From Acanthaster planci (lineage: Eukaryota; Echinodermata; Asteroidea; Valvatida; Acanthasteridae): a stretch of 64,000 nt of DNA. The notes under the pieces were generated by a model. That model was not told where the DNA came from, did not search any database, and saw only the letters and a program-made list of their open reading frames with translations. Every line of letters starts with the position of its first letter. Position 1 is the first letter of the stretch. Made by a program: the position numbers and the translations under genes. Positions 34,571 to 45,998 of this stretch are shown one piece after another. The DNA is taken from the NCBI RefSeq assembly GCF_001949145.1, contig NW_019091365.1:935449-999448 (forward strand). Direction: 5' to 3'.

Positions 34571-36501
34571 ATGTACAACGTTGTAGTAATTTGCGTCCTA
34601 GTTACCACTGTCTCAGCTACCCGAGGCCCGTTCAAGATGTATGGGGCACCACTCGCAAGGAAGCTGCCCAATCAGCAGCAACCAAAGAAATGTTGCAGTG
34701 CTCCTGTTTACACTTATAAGGCTTGTAGGTGCTTTCCGAAAAAGCCCTGAAAACATGAGTCCGGGCCCTTTCGAGGAGAGAGCAAAAGGGAAGAGCCAGG
34801 CAAAAGTGGGCCACAGACCAAGCGCTAAAGAAAGTGAGGCTCACATTTTTATTGAGTATTTACAGTCTGACAGTTCAGACAAAATTTTCAATTAATATTA
34901 AGTATGACAAAAAAGATGTAAAAAATGAAATGCGATTTGAACGTACAACGTCGGCGTATCTGCTGACAATTTAACTGCTTTGACTTGTTTTGTTTTGTTT
35001 CACTGTGGTACACGGGGAGCGATATCGCATTACAAAACAGAAAGGAACGACGGAATGCCAGAAAATTGCAACCCCCAGGCATTTTCCGTACAACTGTCTA
35101 CCAGGTATTATTCATTCATTTTTATGAACATGTATGCTTCCTTTCGCTTGGTTCTTCTGATTTCTTGATACATACGATGTTTGTGCGTGTGACTTCATGT
35201 GTATTAATGTATGGGCTCCACAAAACAATCTAATAAGAAAGTTTTGTAGTGGTATTAGATAAACGTTTCTATAAATCTTATGTATGAAATGAATTGAACA
35301 TGTACAGCAGCCACTGACTGAATGTAATCGAAGCCACGCACGTCGACTCTTTTAATGTGTTGCATTATTTGTGGTGCACTTCGGCCAGTCAGAATGAGCT
35401 GATCAGACCATCATAGATTAGGAAGAAATCCTTTTCGTTGCTCTTCTTTTTCCTCAGACGAGAGTAAATTTATCAATTTGGTGACAATTGGTGAGAGGGC
35501 CCTCAAGGCTGGCAATTGGTACATGCTATACACAGATGACCCTGACCAGGATGTCTACGTGGTTTACAGTTTTAAGAATCCGGAGTATGTTGATCTTGGC
35601 TACTTCAGTCGAGCAATGGACAAACGGTATCAGGTACCATATGGCTCGCAATCATTGAGAAGAAAAAGCTTGTGCCACAACTTTGTGTGACAGTGATGGT
35701 TATGGAAGATGGAATTTTCCCTATAAGAATAGGGAGATTTCCGCCTTCCATTTTCAACATTTTGCTCCCGGCCAACGAGAATATCCGGGGTCCATTTCCA
35801 TTATGCATTCTATCTGCGTACACGGAAGATCAAATCACACTTTTTCAAACATGGAATGTGAGGAGTTTCTCCATTAACCCGGAGACATGTGCTCTGACTC
35901 AGGTGCCGAGCTGTGGACGAACACGCACAGCCGCTCCGACTACAGCCTGGGCATCTGCGACCCAGAAAGGTAGTTTAAACCCCCTGCAGAATGCGAGCTA
36001 AGTAATGTAGCCAAGGGAATAATTCTGGTGTGTAACTGGAAAACACAAGAAAATCAAATGCATTACCCAATGCAAGAAAACATCCCCGAGGGTTACATGT
36101 TTGCCACAAGCATCAAATGGTTCTAATTTTGGCACTGAAGACAAGAAACGTAGGTTCTAACTATTCCCGTGTCGACTTTATAAAATATCACCGATAGGCC
36201 TACATTGCCTCTTTAATGGGAATGACTTCAAAGCACGTCACTTCAAAAATCCGGGACATGTGTTCCAAATCACCCCTGAAGCAGAAAGAATAACTAAACA
36301 AAATATGATAAAAAGTTTGTTTGAAAAGAGTACGTACAATTGTCGTTTGTACTTATTATAATGACTGTTATCTTTTATTTTTTTATGTTTTCATTCTCGA
36401 TCATCTTGCACCATCTGCCTCAGACTGCAAAACTGCAGGAGAGAATACCAGAGAAACACTTCCGCCGTGATACCCACCACCGAAAGCATCTTATGTTCTA
36501 G
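34571..36501 (+). pseudogene. Ependymin-related pseudogene EPDR-F
   Basis: Exon 1 (34571-34724) is intact: signal peptide MYNVVVICVLVTTVSA and KKCCSAPVYTYKA, phase 1 donor T/gtaggt. No exon 2 can be found before exon 3. Exon 3 (about 35014-35104; GERYRITKQKGTTEC, PYNCLP) has the right length (91 nt) but is preceded by 'cac' instead of an AG acceptor. Exon 4 starts at 35458 (VTIGERALKAGNWYM); it has lost the conserved Cys (PEYVDLG where relatives have ECIDLG) and its expected phase-1 donor. Exon 5 (35903-35997; SDYSLGICDPER) has an in-frame TAG at 35971-35973 where relatives have Tyr, and CTAAGT in place of the GT donor. Exon 6 (36424-36501) is open. Several independent lesions make a functional protein unlikely. 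It is related to EPDR-E. Confidence 0.85.
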
Positions 36502-36759
36502 TAAATCTTGAATCCCGGTTTGCCATCAACCAGAAGAGTGGAGATTGTCAGATTGTAGGGAAAAAGATGTAATGACAAAACCAATATTCTCCAATAGGCC
36601 TACACTTAAAATAACTTTATAAACAGAAGAAAAAAGATACAAAATGGATACGCTGATTTGAAACTTCACCAACCATGACTTGCACTGCAGTTTCCCTTGG
36701 ATTAGCCTCGAATGCCAATTATTCAAATCTTTTTCGAGGCTGCGTGGTACATAAAAGAA

Positions 36760-37370
36760 TTTAGGCACTGTGAGACTTCCAGGTAAGCGGAAAATGCTCT
36801 CTTCTGTACGGTGAATGAACCCCTGGTAGGCCAGACTGATGGTGTGATCAGAAAATTTCAAAAGGTGTCCTTGGCTGTCTCGAAAAAAGGGCAAGAAAAG
36901 AAATCATTGAGGTGAAAATCGAGATTGTTAACGGCAGGAATTTTTCTGCTTTTCATTGTGAAGACTGCCAGGTGAGCAAAAAATCTTTTTTTCTCTTTCA
37001 AACTCTGACCTTTTGTGCAGTGGAAAAGCTCTGGCATGCCAGGCCGGTGACATGATGGAAATGCATGCAGTTTCAGAAGATGTCCTTGGCTATCTCAAAA
37101 GGCAAGAAAATAAATCACTGAGGTGAAAAGTTAAAGGATTGCTCTGGGTAAGAATTTTTTAATATTCTTCATTTTGAACACTAAGCAAGAAAACCTTGTT
37201 CACTTTCACACGTAATCTTTTGTCCAGCAGAACAGCGCGGTTAGCCAGACTTGTGACGCGATGAAAGTACATGTAGTTTCACAAAATGGCCTTGGCTGTC
37301 TCGACAAAAAGTGAGATAATTACTGAGCCTTGAAAAGACGTAGGGTTGTTTACTATAGGAAGAATTTATA
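36760..37370. repeat. Tandem repeat, three diverged units of about 205-215 bp
   Basis: A landmark recurs three times: 'gtgtccttggctgtctcg' (about 36,865), 'gtccttggctatctcaaaa' (about 37,081) and 'ggccttggctgtctcgacaa' (about 37,287). Each is followed by an AG-rich stretch containing 'gaggtgaaa' or a variant. Around the first two, 'agacttccaggtaagc' and 'agactgccaggtgagc' also pair. Units are well diverged. Confidence 0.65.
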
Positions 37371-37655
37371 TTCTTGAAACCTGCGGCAGTCTAAGTATGA
37401 TCATTTGTAATCTTGTTCGAAGCTGCACTTTGTATCGACGGTGCAACTTTCATGTTCTCATAAACTCAAAGTAATTCTAGCATGCAGGGGGCGATAGACA
37501 GAGCTACATTCTTTGGGTGCAACAAGCGACAAATTTGCATAGATTTTTCCCAGCTATAATTACCCACTAAATGGCTCATCCAACTCCTGATTGCAATTAG
37601 TATATCATGTTTATTATTCAAAACATGTTTCTGTTTAAAAATATTGATGCTGAAG

Positions 37656-37745
37656 GGAACGGGGGCTACTTCATCTATACGGTGGGTAGAAGAAACCAAA
37701 TCCATTGCAAGGCCATATGGGCAAGGCCGTATGGGCTTCTGTACT
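37656..37745 (+). pseudogene. Relic exon 3 of an EPDR-E-like gene
   Basis: 'ggctacttcatctatac' followed by 'gaagaaaccaaatcc' matches EPDR-E exon 3 (31,783-31,815) with a net one-base insertion that shifts the frame. An AG precedes at 37,654-37,655. No neighbouring exons are recognisable, so this is the remains of a further dead gene between EPDR-F and EPDR-G. Confidence 0.65.
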
Positions 37746-38213
37746 TGGTACATCATTCTGTACGTACGGAGGCTTCTACTTTACCCTGTTTTTGGAGCGA
37801 TGGATCACCTGTCCAAAATCAAATGGCAGCTGTATTTATTGATATTCTGAACAGTCACCATACCAAATGACATTGTTCAACCTCCAGGCATTGCTTGCGT
37901 AATAACCACTTGTATAAATGGACATTGGGGAAAACTTTCTCATGCTTTCCAACACAACCTCTAAGACAACTGGTTTCGAACATCCAAAAAATTACTACCT
38001 GAAAATGACAACATTTATCCCTGTCTGAGTGAAAACATCAATTGGATTACAGGCCGATTGGAAAGAATTGTTATGAAAGGTCTATACGACATTTCGCTAA
38101 ATATGGTGGAGTTTTTTCCCATTAATTTTATGGTAAGGCTACACTCGAGGTATTACGTACACCAAGCGAGAAAACTACTTCCCACAGCAATGCATCTTCT
38201 TCAGGAGTTTCGA

Positions 38214-38221
38214 ATTTGCAT
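38214..38221 (+). promoter_or_regulatory. Octamer-like site upstream of EPDR-G
   Basis: ATTTGCAT, the reverse complement of the POU-factor octamer ATGCAAAT, 232 bases before the ATG. It lies in a 'gaatttgcata.taat' block that is also kept upstream of EPDR-H. A second shared block, 'tcaatggaaaaaccgggga', lies at 38,277-38,295. Confidence 0.45.
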
Positions 38222-38445
38222 ATTAATCCGTCGGGTCAGGCTCGCCCCGGCTACTGGCACAGCTGACTGCACCGTCTCAATGGAAAAACCGGGGATCACA
38301 GACGACGCCCAGACGTGACCTGGAACGAAATCTGGCAACGCATACTAGCGCCACTCCGTTCCCGAACGTGTACCGTGAGCGCACTGGACAACTGTTTCGA
38401 CAGAAAGTGCAGTTAAGAGCAAAGAAGTCGGAAAGACACGAAAAA

Positions 38446-40781
38446 ATGTGGTCCGGTCTCCTTGTTTGCATGTTGGTGGTTGGGGCAATGGCTTTCCAAC
38501 CCAGTGTACCGTTTGGGGCCTCGCAACCCGGAGAAAGGCATGAGCCTTGCTGTGCTCCAAGATATTTTACATTCAATCAAGGTGAGTGATGCGACTGTCT
38601 AAAGTCACAAGAAACAAAGCTCATGGGAGGGAAAGAGATAGTAGAGAGCCCCTACGTTTTCCTGAAGCACACAAAAAAAAACGAAATAACAAAAAAAATA
38701 CAATGGTTAAACTTGAGTTCTTTTTCAGTAGGTAATTACACTTTAGAAACATTTCCAATTGCAGTTACTACGACGACTTCGGTACAAGACGGCAGTCTAC
38801 TGGTTGAGTACGATAACGCTGAGGGCGCCTATGACGCCAAGTTTGAGCGAATTGCGGTCAAACTTGTCATCGATTATTTCAATGGGACGGAAGTATATCT
38901 GAGACTCATTGAAGATTACATAAAGGTAAACGTTTCTTTTCCTAACTGCCAAGAGATTTTGAAATGGAAATAAAATATCAGATACTCTTTGGACAATCCC
39001 ATGACTTGTGTCTCTTGTTGCATGCAGGAAGCTATCGGAATTAAATACCAAATTGCATTTAAATGAATTCACCAACTCACGCTCAAAGTGAACTTTATGA
39101 TTTCTTGTTTAATTAATATTGCCTTTTTGTAGGGTGTCTCGTATTACATTTTGGAGCATGCAGGAGAAGACATCTGCTTCGTTGGCCGCACCGAAGGGAG
39201 ATTCAATGAGGAGTGTCTGAATGGTAAGTCGGAAAGTTGGCATTGTGGGCACATGAATACATCAACAACTTGAGGATGCGCTTAAATAGGTTGTGTAGAG
39301 GAGGAGGCAGAGAGCTAGAACTGACTTTGGCCAATACAGTGCGAACGCAACATCAAATGAAGAATATTCAAGGAATGTTTCCATTACACTCAGCTTAAAC
39401 AAGGGATGCTATCGAGGGAGCCATTACACTCAAGGCTAATCTGCTGAAATGTGTGATCATTTAGGGCAATTACTGTCTTAAAATGTGTGTTCATTGAAGG
39501 CAGTCATTGTCGTTTACATTTTGGGGGGCAGATAAAACTATTTCCAGGAGTCAATGGGTTGGCTTATTTTAATAAGCATTTTAACATTCTTCATTAAATA
39601 CAGCTGCATTGATGGGGAAAATGAATAGCTAGGTTTAGTTTTTGTTTCAATTCCTCTTTTTTCTCTTGGCGGAATCACCCTCACAGACGATGCCCAGTTT
39701 CTAAGTGAGGCAACTCTTGGCGATTATGATCTTGTCCTGGACAACTGGTACGTTGTCAGCGAAGACAAGACTGAGCACTCTGTCAAGAGTGTGCAACATG
39801 AAGGGTGTGTTCCTGTGGGACTCCTGACTCGCACATTTGACCCAGACACAGGTGCTGTAATATAAAGTACCCATTATTTTGAATGTAGGAAAACCGTTGC
39901 GTTGAATAACCTAACTCACTCGTTCAGTGTATGCACATCACTGAAGTACGGTTACTTCGAGCTTTAGGGTTTTTTCCTTCAATATTGTCGACATCAGCCT
40001 TGGTATTGGAGTGAAAAGTGATCAACAAAGAACTTCTGTAATGAAGAAAATAAGCTGAATTGAACAGGGGGTGTGATCTCAGGGAGTGATTTTTTTAATA
40101 CATTGCATCGTAGAGGTTAAGTTGGAGAAACAGTTGAGATTTCCTGCAGTCGCCAGACTGCACTGAAAATTAGCTGGTACCCCGTCATTCACTCTTAAGA
40201 CAAAACACAGTCTATTTAAATGAAGTTTGACCAACGCATTTCTATGTTATTGTTCACGCTGCTATACTTATAACTTTTGAAAAAGCTTGTGACTGGATTT
40301 GTGCAAAAACATAGATCAAGCAACAATCCGGCAGGTCGAGCCCTTTATTATCAACGACATATTCCTTTTCCATAGTCTGAGATATACATCGTTGTTTAAA
40401 TTTGAAATGTTTTTTCAATTGCAAGGTGTTTTGTCATTGTTCAATAGGAAAAGAACTCAAGGTTGACGACTCGAGAGTTCTCGACTTCAAACTAGGAATC
40501 TGTGATCCAGACAAGTACTTCAAACCTCCTGCATCATGTGACGAGGTAATGTATTCAGTCGTCAGAAACCCTACGTGTTTATAATAAAGGTTCATATGAC
40601 TGAAAGGGGTTTCAGGGATGCATTGATCGATGATAAAGGATTTTCGTATCCTTTTTCCATGATTCAGTTCTCAGTAATCATTTGCCCATTGTTCCTACAG
40701 GGGCGTGCCGTTGACAAACCAACTCCCCAGATGTTGAAGTATCGCAGAAAGGGTCTGTTTCGCCGTTCAATTTCCGAATAA
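38446..40781 (+). CDS. epdr-like: Ependymin-related protein EPDR-G
   Basis: Complete six-exon gene for 243 residues. Exons: 38446-38581, 38765-38925, 39133-39223, 39687-39851, 40448-40545, 40701-40781; phases 1-0-1-1-0. The signal peptide is MWSGLLVCMLVVGAMA. Exon 1 ends EPCCAPRYFTFNQ. Exon 2 has GSLLVEYDNAEGAYDAKFER and the sequon FNGTE. Exon 3 has GVSYYILEHAGEDICF and EECLN. Exon 4 has ATLGDYDLVLDNWYV and GCVPVGLLTRTFDPDT. Exon 5 has FKLGICDPDKYFKPP and SCDE. Exon 6 reads GRAVDKPTPQMLKYRRKGLF with the tail RRSISE. It pairs closely with EPDR-H (same EGAYDA.FER, DKPTPQMLKY and intron positions). No defects are seen. Confidence 0.92.
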
Positions 40782-42133
40782 TCATAGTCCTTAATGAAGC
40801 ATGATGTTTCTTATTCGCTTTTTAGTTTCGTTTTCATAGTACCACGCTGTCAACGTAAACTCATTCATTTGAGCCGTTCATTAAAATAGAGGTACCAGAC
40901 GGGAATTGAATATAACTGTAGTATGGGTATCGTAGGGGGCGCCCCCTAACCAACAAAATGTACAAGAAAAAAATTTAAAAGGAAAATGGTACGGATTAAA
41001 GCAACAGAAATGATGAAATAGAGATTAAACGGGACGTTAAGCAAACAAATTGCTTGAAAACCCCTAAACTGACTCCTCCAGCTGTTAATTGCATAAAAAA
41101 TTATCCTGCAACAACATGGTATCAGTGATTTAACATCAAGTAATGTGTGCTTGATTGGAGTTTCATGTCTGAAATACTTAGACGAGGATCTATCAAATGG
41201 GGATATTAAACATGTTACATGAAATGAAAAGCTTTTAACTTGTTTGCAGATCACACCACCGTGACACCGGATCGTTCCAAAGCCATAAAAATTCTTTGTT
41301 GATATGAGCAAAAATTGTTAAGTGTGTTTTTAATCGTACTTTGTATTAATGATAGTTTTTAAATCGGTGATGGGATTTATCTCTATAAAGTTAAATTTAC
41401 GCGAAGGGCAACTTAACATGAATGTAGGCAACAAACCTAAAGTGTAGGGACGTTTGTTCAAAATAAATACTTTTCGCAAGTGATTTTTATTCGGTATTGA
41501 CTATAAAGCATTGCGCGCCGGCGCTCTAACAAAATTTGTCTCGATCGTCTCGCGCGTCATATAGCTTGCAATAAGTGAAGGTGACTGACGATCCCCTTAA
41601 AGATATATACACTTCCTTGTCCGGAGTTGCTCAACGGTAGTTTGATTGTATTCATACATTGTTTGTTGATTAGATTGATGGCTACTGGTGCTGTAAGGGT
41701 GGAATATCCATTTTGCCAATTCTACAAAAACTAAAAAATAAAACTCATACGATTTTCCAAACCTTCTCTAGCTCAGTATGTCGGCTATATCCTATGTTTG
41801 AAAAGTTCACCTCAAACTGACAAATTCGTAACACACATGCGTTTATTAATTTGTTTGTGCACTCAAACTTTCAGAGAGGTCGACTGTATTCTGTTCTCTA
41901 AACTAGAAATGCAATTAAGTGGGGCGACTCTTCATTTTCAAATTTTGCCATGTGGGGCGGACTTTTTCTGTTAGTTTTATGGTATGGCTGTGCCCTAAAC
42001 CATTGCTTCATAAACCAGAGATATTTTAACTAACGGTAAAGATCACCCATGCAGCACGAAACAACTCGAAATATAAAAGTGACCATTCGCGAAATCTCTC
42101 CATGCGTGCACAGTACATATATTATAGTTTTGA
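40782..42133. other. Spacer between EPDR-G and EPDR-H
   Basis: No exon recognised. A TATAAAAG word lies at 42,072-42,079, 256 bases before the EPDR-H start; it is too isolated to call the promoter. Confidence 0.4.
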
Positions 42134-42141
42134 ATTTGCAT
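42134..42141 (+). promoter_or_regulatory. Octamer-like site upstream of EPDR-H
   Basis: ATTTGCAT, 201 bases before the ATG, in the same 'gaatttgcata.taat' context as upstream of EPDR-G. It is followed at 42,165-42,182 by the second shared block 'tcaatggaaaaaccaggg'. Confidence 0.45.
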
Positions 42142-42334
42142 ACTAATAAGGTCAATTCACACAATCAATGGAAAAACCAGGGACTAGGTTCAGTCGTCTC
42201 CTAGAGTGCCATTTGGGCAGCGTTACAGGCGCCAGTTTGTGTCCAAGCCCCTCCTGCGACAAAGTTGGTGCATTGAGCTCTCGGCCAAATAGGAACTGTG
42301 GTCAAGAGAGGAAAAAGCAATAAGTTACGCAAAT

Positions 42335-45300
42335 ATGTGGTACGCTCTCCTCATCTGCGTGTTGGTGGTGGGGGCAATGGCTTCCAAACCCGGTACGCCA
42401 ATTGGATCCACGCACGGTGTCGGCCAGCAACCTGGAGAAGGGCCCGAGCTCTGCTGTGTTCCACGCTACCTCACATTCAAACAAGGTGAGCAATGGCTTT
42501 CTCTCATGATTGACGCAAATTTTGAAAATCGTTGTACATGTGCAACCTTACAGATTGTCAACTAGGCCTATTGGAAGTAATTATGTTGAACTACAGAATC
42601 TCAGATAAGGAAACTTATCGAAGTAGGTGCATCTCAATATCTGCACATCTTTTACAGCCATGTCACTACACTCGGCCCATCTTATTGCAGATAAGCGGCT
42701 AATCAGTGGTCATTAATATCATACCAGTAAAAATTTGGTTTTAAATGGAATGCTAAACCTGTTATTATCTAATCACCTTAGAATGCAAAAATCTTAGTTT
42801 CAAATATTTTCCAGAGCATGCTTTAGACACCCCTCCCCCAAAAAAGCATTTTTCGGTACGTTTTGCGCTGAACCTCTGGAGCCATTTATGTCGACACTGC
42901 TCCCTGTTTGCTGAAAGCTAGATCCACTTCTGCCATCCTTTCAAAAAATTTGCAAAGGGCCTTATTTATGCCTCAAACCTGGGAAAAATTTGTTTTTACA
43001 AAAGTAAAGTTGCCCCGATTTTGTTTGATTGTTTTCCCTTGTAGATACTGGGTCTCAATATGTGCATTATTCCAATGTCAGCACAAAGCATTGTGCGTGT
43101 TTATTCGCGGAGGAAACAGGCGAACATTATACCCAGCCAGCTTACCGCGTAAGGCCTTTCAAAATCATTTCAAATAACACAGCCATAACTATCGTTTTTT
43201 AAAGCACACCAGTACAACATAGATTGAACAATTGTGTCGGTTGTTTTTTTTTTATTTCAAGGTAGTGAATAACGCATAACAAACTTCATTCCACTCGCAG
43301 TGACGACCATGACCTCGGTCAAGGACGGCAGTCTGTCGGTTGAGTATGAAAATATTGAGGGCGCCTATGACGCTAGGTTTGAGCGCACTTCTATCAGACT
43401 TCTCGTCGATTACTTCAACAACACGGAGGTCCACCTGAAAGTCATCAATGATTACAGACAGGTATTCATATACCGTTTCTCAACAGTTACGAGGCATTTA
43501 ACGTTGAAAGAGCAGTTTTGGAGTATAATCTCACAGCCAGGAACTTGGCTGTAAAGTAGTTTATCTTTTTCAAACTTCAAATTCATGTAAAGACACCTTT
43601 TACATGTACATTTGTAAAGTTTCAATTCAATATGACATACGGTTTTTTGTTTAAGATTATTTGAAGTCCATGGTCTGAATTGCATAAAGCCCGAGTGCAT
43701 GAAGCAAGTCATTGGGAAACATATCTATTTTTGATGACCTGTCTCAGGAAAAAAATGTGTTTTAAAAGAACGGTCTTTCCGATGATTGGAAGGCATCGCT
43801 GGTAAAACCACGTGACGCTTCGGCACTGGGACATGCATTGCGACAGGATTGGAAAAATGTCGAGGATGTGGACAGATGTTTGGGCCTCATTACATCAGTC
43901 AATTTGTCGATCCATTCTTGAAGTGTGCCCAAATCTTTGCATTTCTTGATTGCTACTAGGGTGTTTCGTATCGCATTCAGCAGCACCAAGGAAAAGATGT
44001 TTGCTTCGTCAATCACCTGAAGAGGAAGTTTCCCGAGGATTGTCTAACAGGTGAGTTAAAGTAAAAGCTGAAGGATGTAGGAGACTGAGAGTAGGGCTTA
44101 CCCCAAAACTGTTGAAAGTGCCCTTCAAATGAAAGGTTAAATATTTCACTGTAGTCAAGTTAATAAAAGAAACTTTTGTCTTAATCATTCGATTTTTTTT
44201 TGCAATTTCGCTCTATGCCAGCTTATAATAAGTATAATCAATTTCTTCTAGCGTTTAATTTTAGTTGAAATGGCTGAGTTTTCCGAAAAGAGATTAAAAG
44301 GTTGACAGTTTAATGACCCCATTTCAACACTTCTCACTGAACGAACTTTCTCTATCCGTCCATGGGACAAAACCAATTTGTTGCCAGTTAAATTTAATTA
44401 TCCTGTTAGCTACCTCATGTCATTTTTAAATAACGACATATCAGCGAGGTCCCGTGGGGTAAAAATGTCCAAAGGTCGCCCATGAGCCCCCCCACACACA
44501 CACACCCACACATGTACAGGAAAAGGAGACACCTGGTTACACATCATCAATAACGCTACAATTTTTGCTCTTCTTTCATATTAATGCTGTCACACGTACT
44601 GTGCAGAAAATGATAAGTTTCTTGGTAAGACGACTCTCGGCGATCATGATCTCGTCGTGAACAACTGGTATTACCTCAATTCGGACAAGACCAAGCATAA
44701 GATTGTTAGTGTCCAGCAGGAAGGATGCGTTCCTGTGAGAGTTCTCTCTCGCAAATTTGACTTCGAGTCAGGTATGGAGCTATAGCGTGCACATTTTGAA
44801 CGCTGAAAAAATGTGGTTCAATTTAAACCTAAACACTCACCTGATGTGGGCAAGTTGACACCACTGCAGTGGCATCCTAAAAAAAACGTAGACCCACAAA
44901 GGCTACTTCCACCTTTGAAACTTTTGTGACATTCTCCACATCTTCAGGTCCGCTTATTCCAAGCTATTTTCGAAATTTTAGTTTCCATTTTAAATTAAGA
45001 ATTACAGAATTAATCTATTAGTATGAACCAAGTCAAAATACTCGATACACAAATTTTGGTGCCACATTAGACAATTCGATATGTTTCTGGGACAGAAGAT
45101 GGAGCTGATTTGAACTGAAAGATCAACTCTTAGAGGATGAAATTCATGCAATAGTATCATGGAGCTAAGTCTGGTACCTGGAGACAAAGCCCAGATTTAG
45201 TTAACCCCAAAACTCGGTGCTGGTATTCCTGGTGCGCGTGTCGCAGAAACACAAGGGTTTGCTTTGTTGATCGTGGCAACTTGAAGCCTCATTCATACAA

Positions 45301-45998
45301 ACGATTTCTTTCTGTCGGCAATGTTATAAATTGCCGCTTTGGAGTTAAAATGTTAGGTATTATGTTTGACTGGTTCATCCCAGGCAAAGAAATCAAGGTT
45401 GAGGATTCCAGTATCGTTGATCTTCAACTGGGAATCTGCGATCCGGACAAGTACTTCAAACCTCCACCATCTTGCGACAAGGTAATTCATTAGCAGTTTA
45501 CTAGAATTCACACAAAACGGCTGCATGTCAATTGAAACCACTCCGATAACAATTGTGACTGGCTCTGCAAAATGGCCCTTCGGCTTATATGTGACAAATT
45601 GATTTTAAGAGATGCCCGCAGATGGAGCAGCATTTCATTAAAGGATTAAATTTGTGTATTTTTGACCTCTGTCGCACATTCTATTCCCGAGATACAGTAA
45701 AATTGGGAATTGATCTCTGGCAGATGTACGGAATGGTCTGTAACGTACATGTACATGACTAAAAGGCCTTTTTTGCAGAGTGGGTCGCAATTTCTAATCT
45801 CGTCCAAATAGCTCAAGGTTAAACACATTGACTGAAAGGGTGCACAAATGCTGAGGACAAGAATGCTCTCATCCTCCCTACTATTATACGAAGACAAGGC
45901 CTGATCAATATCCCTTATTTTCCATGCAGGGTCGTGCATTGGACAAGCCTACTCCCCAGATGTTGAAGTATCACGGAAAGGGCCTTTTTCGCCGTTAA
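42335..45998 (+). CDS. epdr-like: Ependymin-related protein EPDR-H
   Basis: Complete six-exon gene for 244 residues. Exons: 42335-42485, 43301-43461, 43960-44050, 44607-44771, 45384-45481, 45930-45998; phases 1-0-1-1-0. The signal peptide is MWYALLICVLVVGAMA. The exon 1 segment between signal and ELCCVPRYLTFKQ is longer than in EPDR-G and is Gly-rich (THGVGQQPGEG). Exon 2 has EGAYDARFER and the sequon NNTE. Exon 3 has GVSYRIQQHQGKDVCF and EDCLT. Exon 4 has TTLGDHDLVVNNWYY and EGCVPVRVLSRKFD. Exon 5 has LQLGICDPDKYFKPPPSC. Exon 6 is GRALDKPTPQMLKY ending LFRR. No defects are seen. Tandem sister of EPDR-G, and the last EPDR gene in the window. Confidence 0.92.

Noticed and set aside
44488-44515. 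C-run and CA-repeat microsatellite in EPDR-H intron 3
   Set aside because: Real but ordinary simple sequence; not worth a separate entry.
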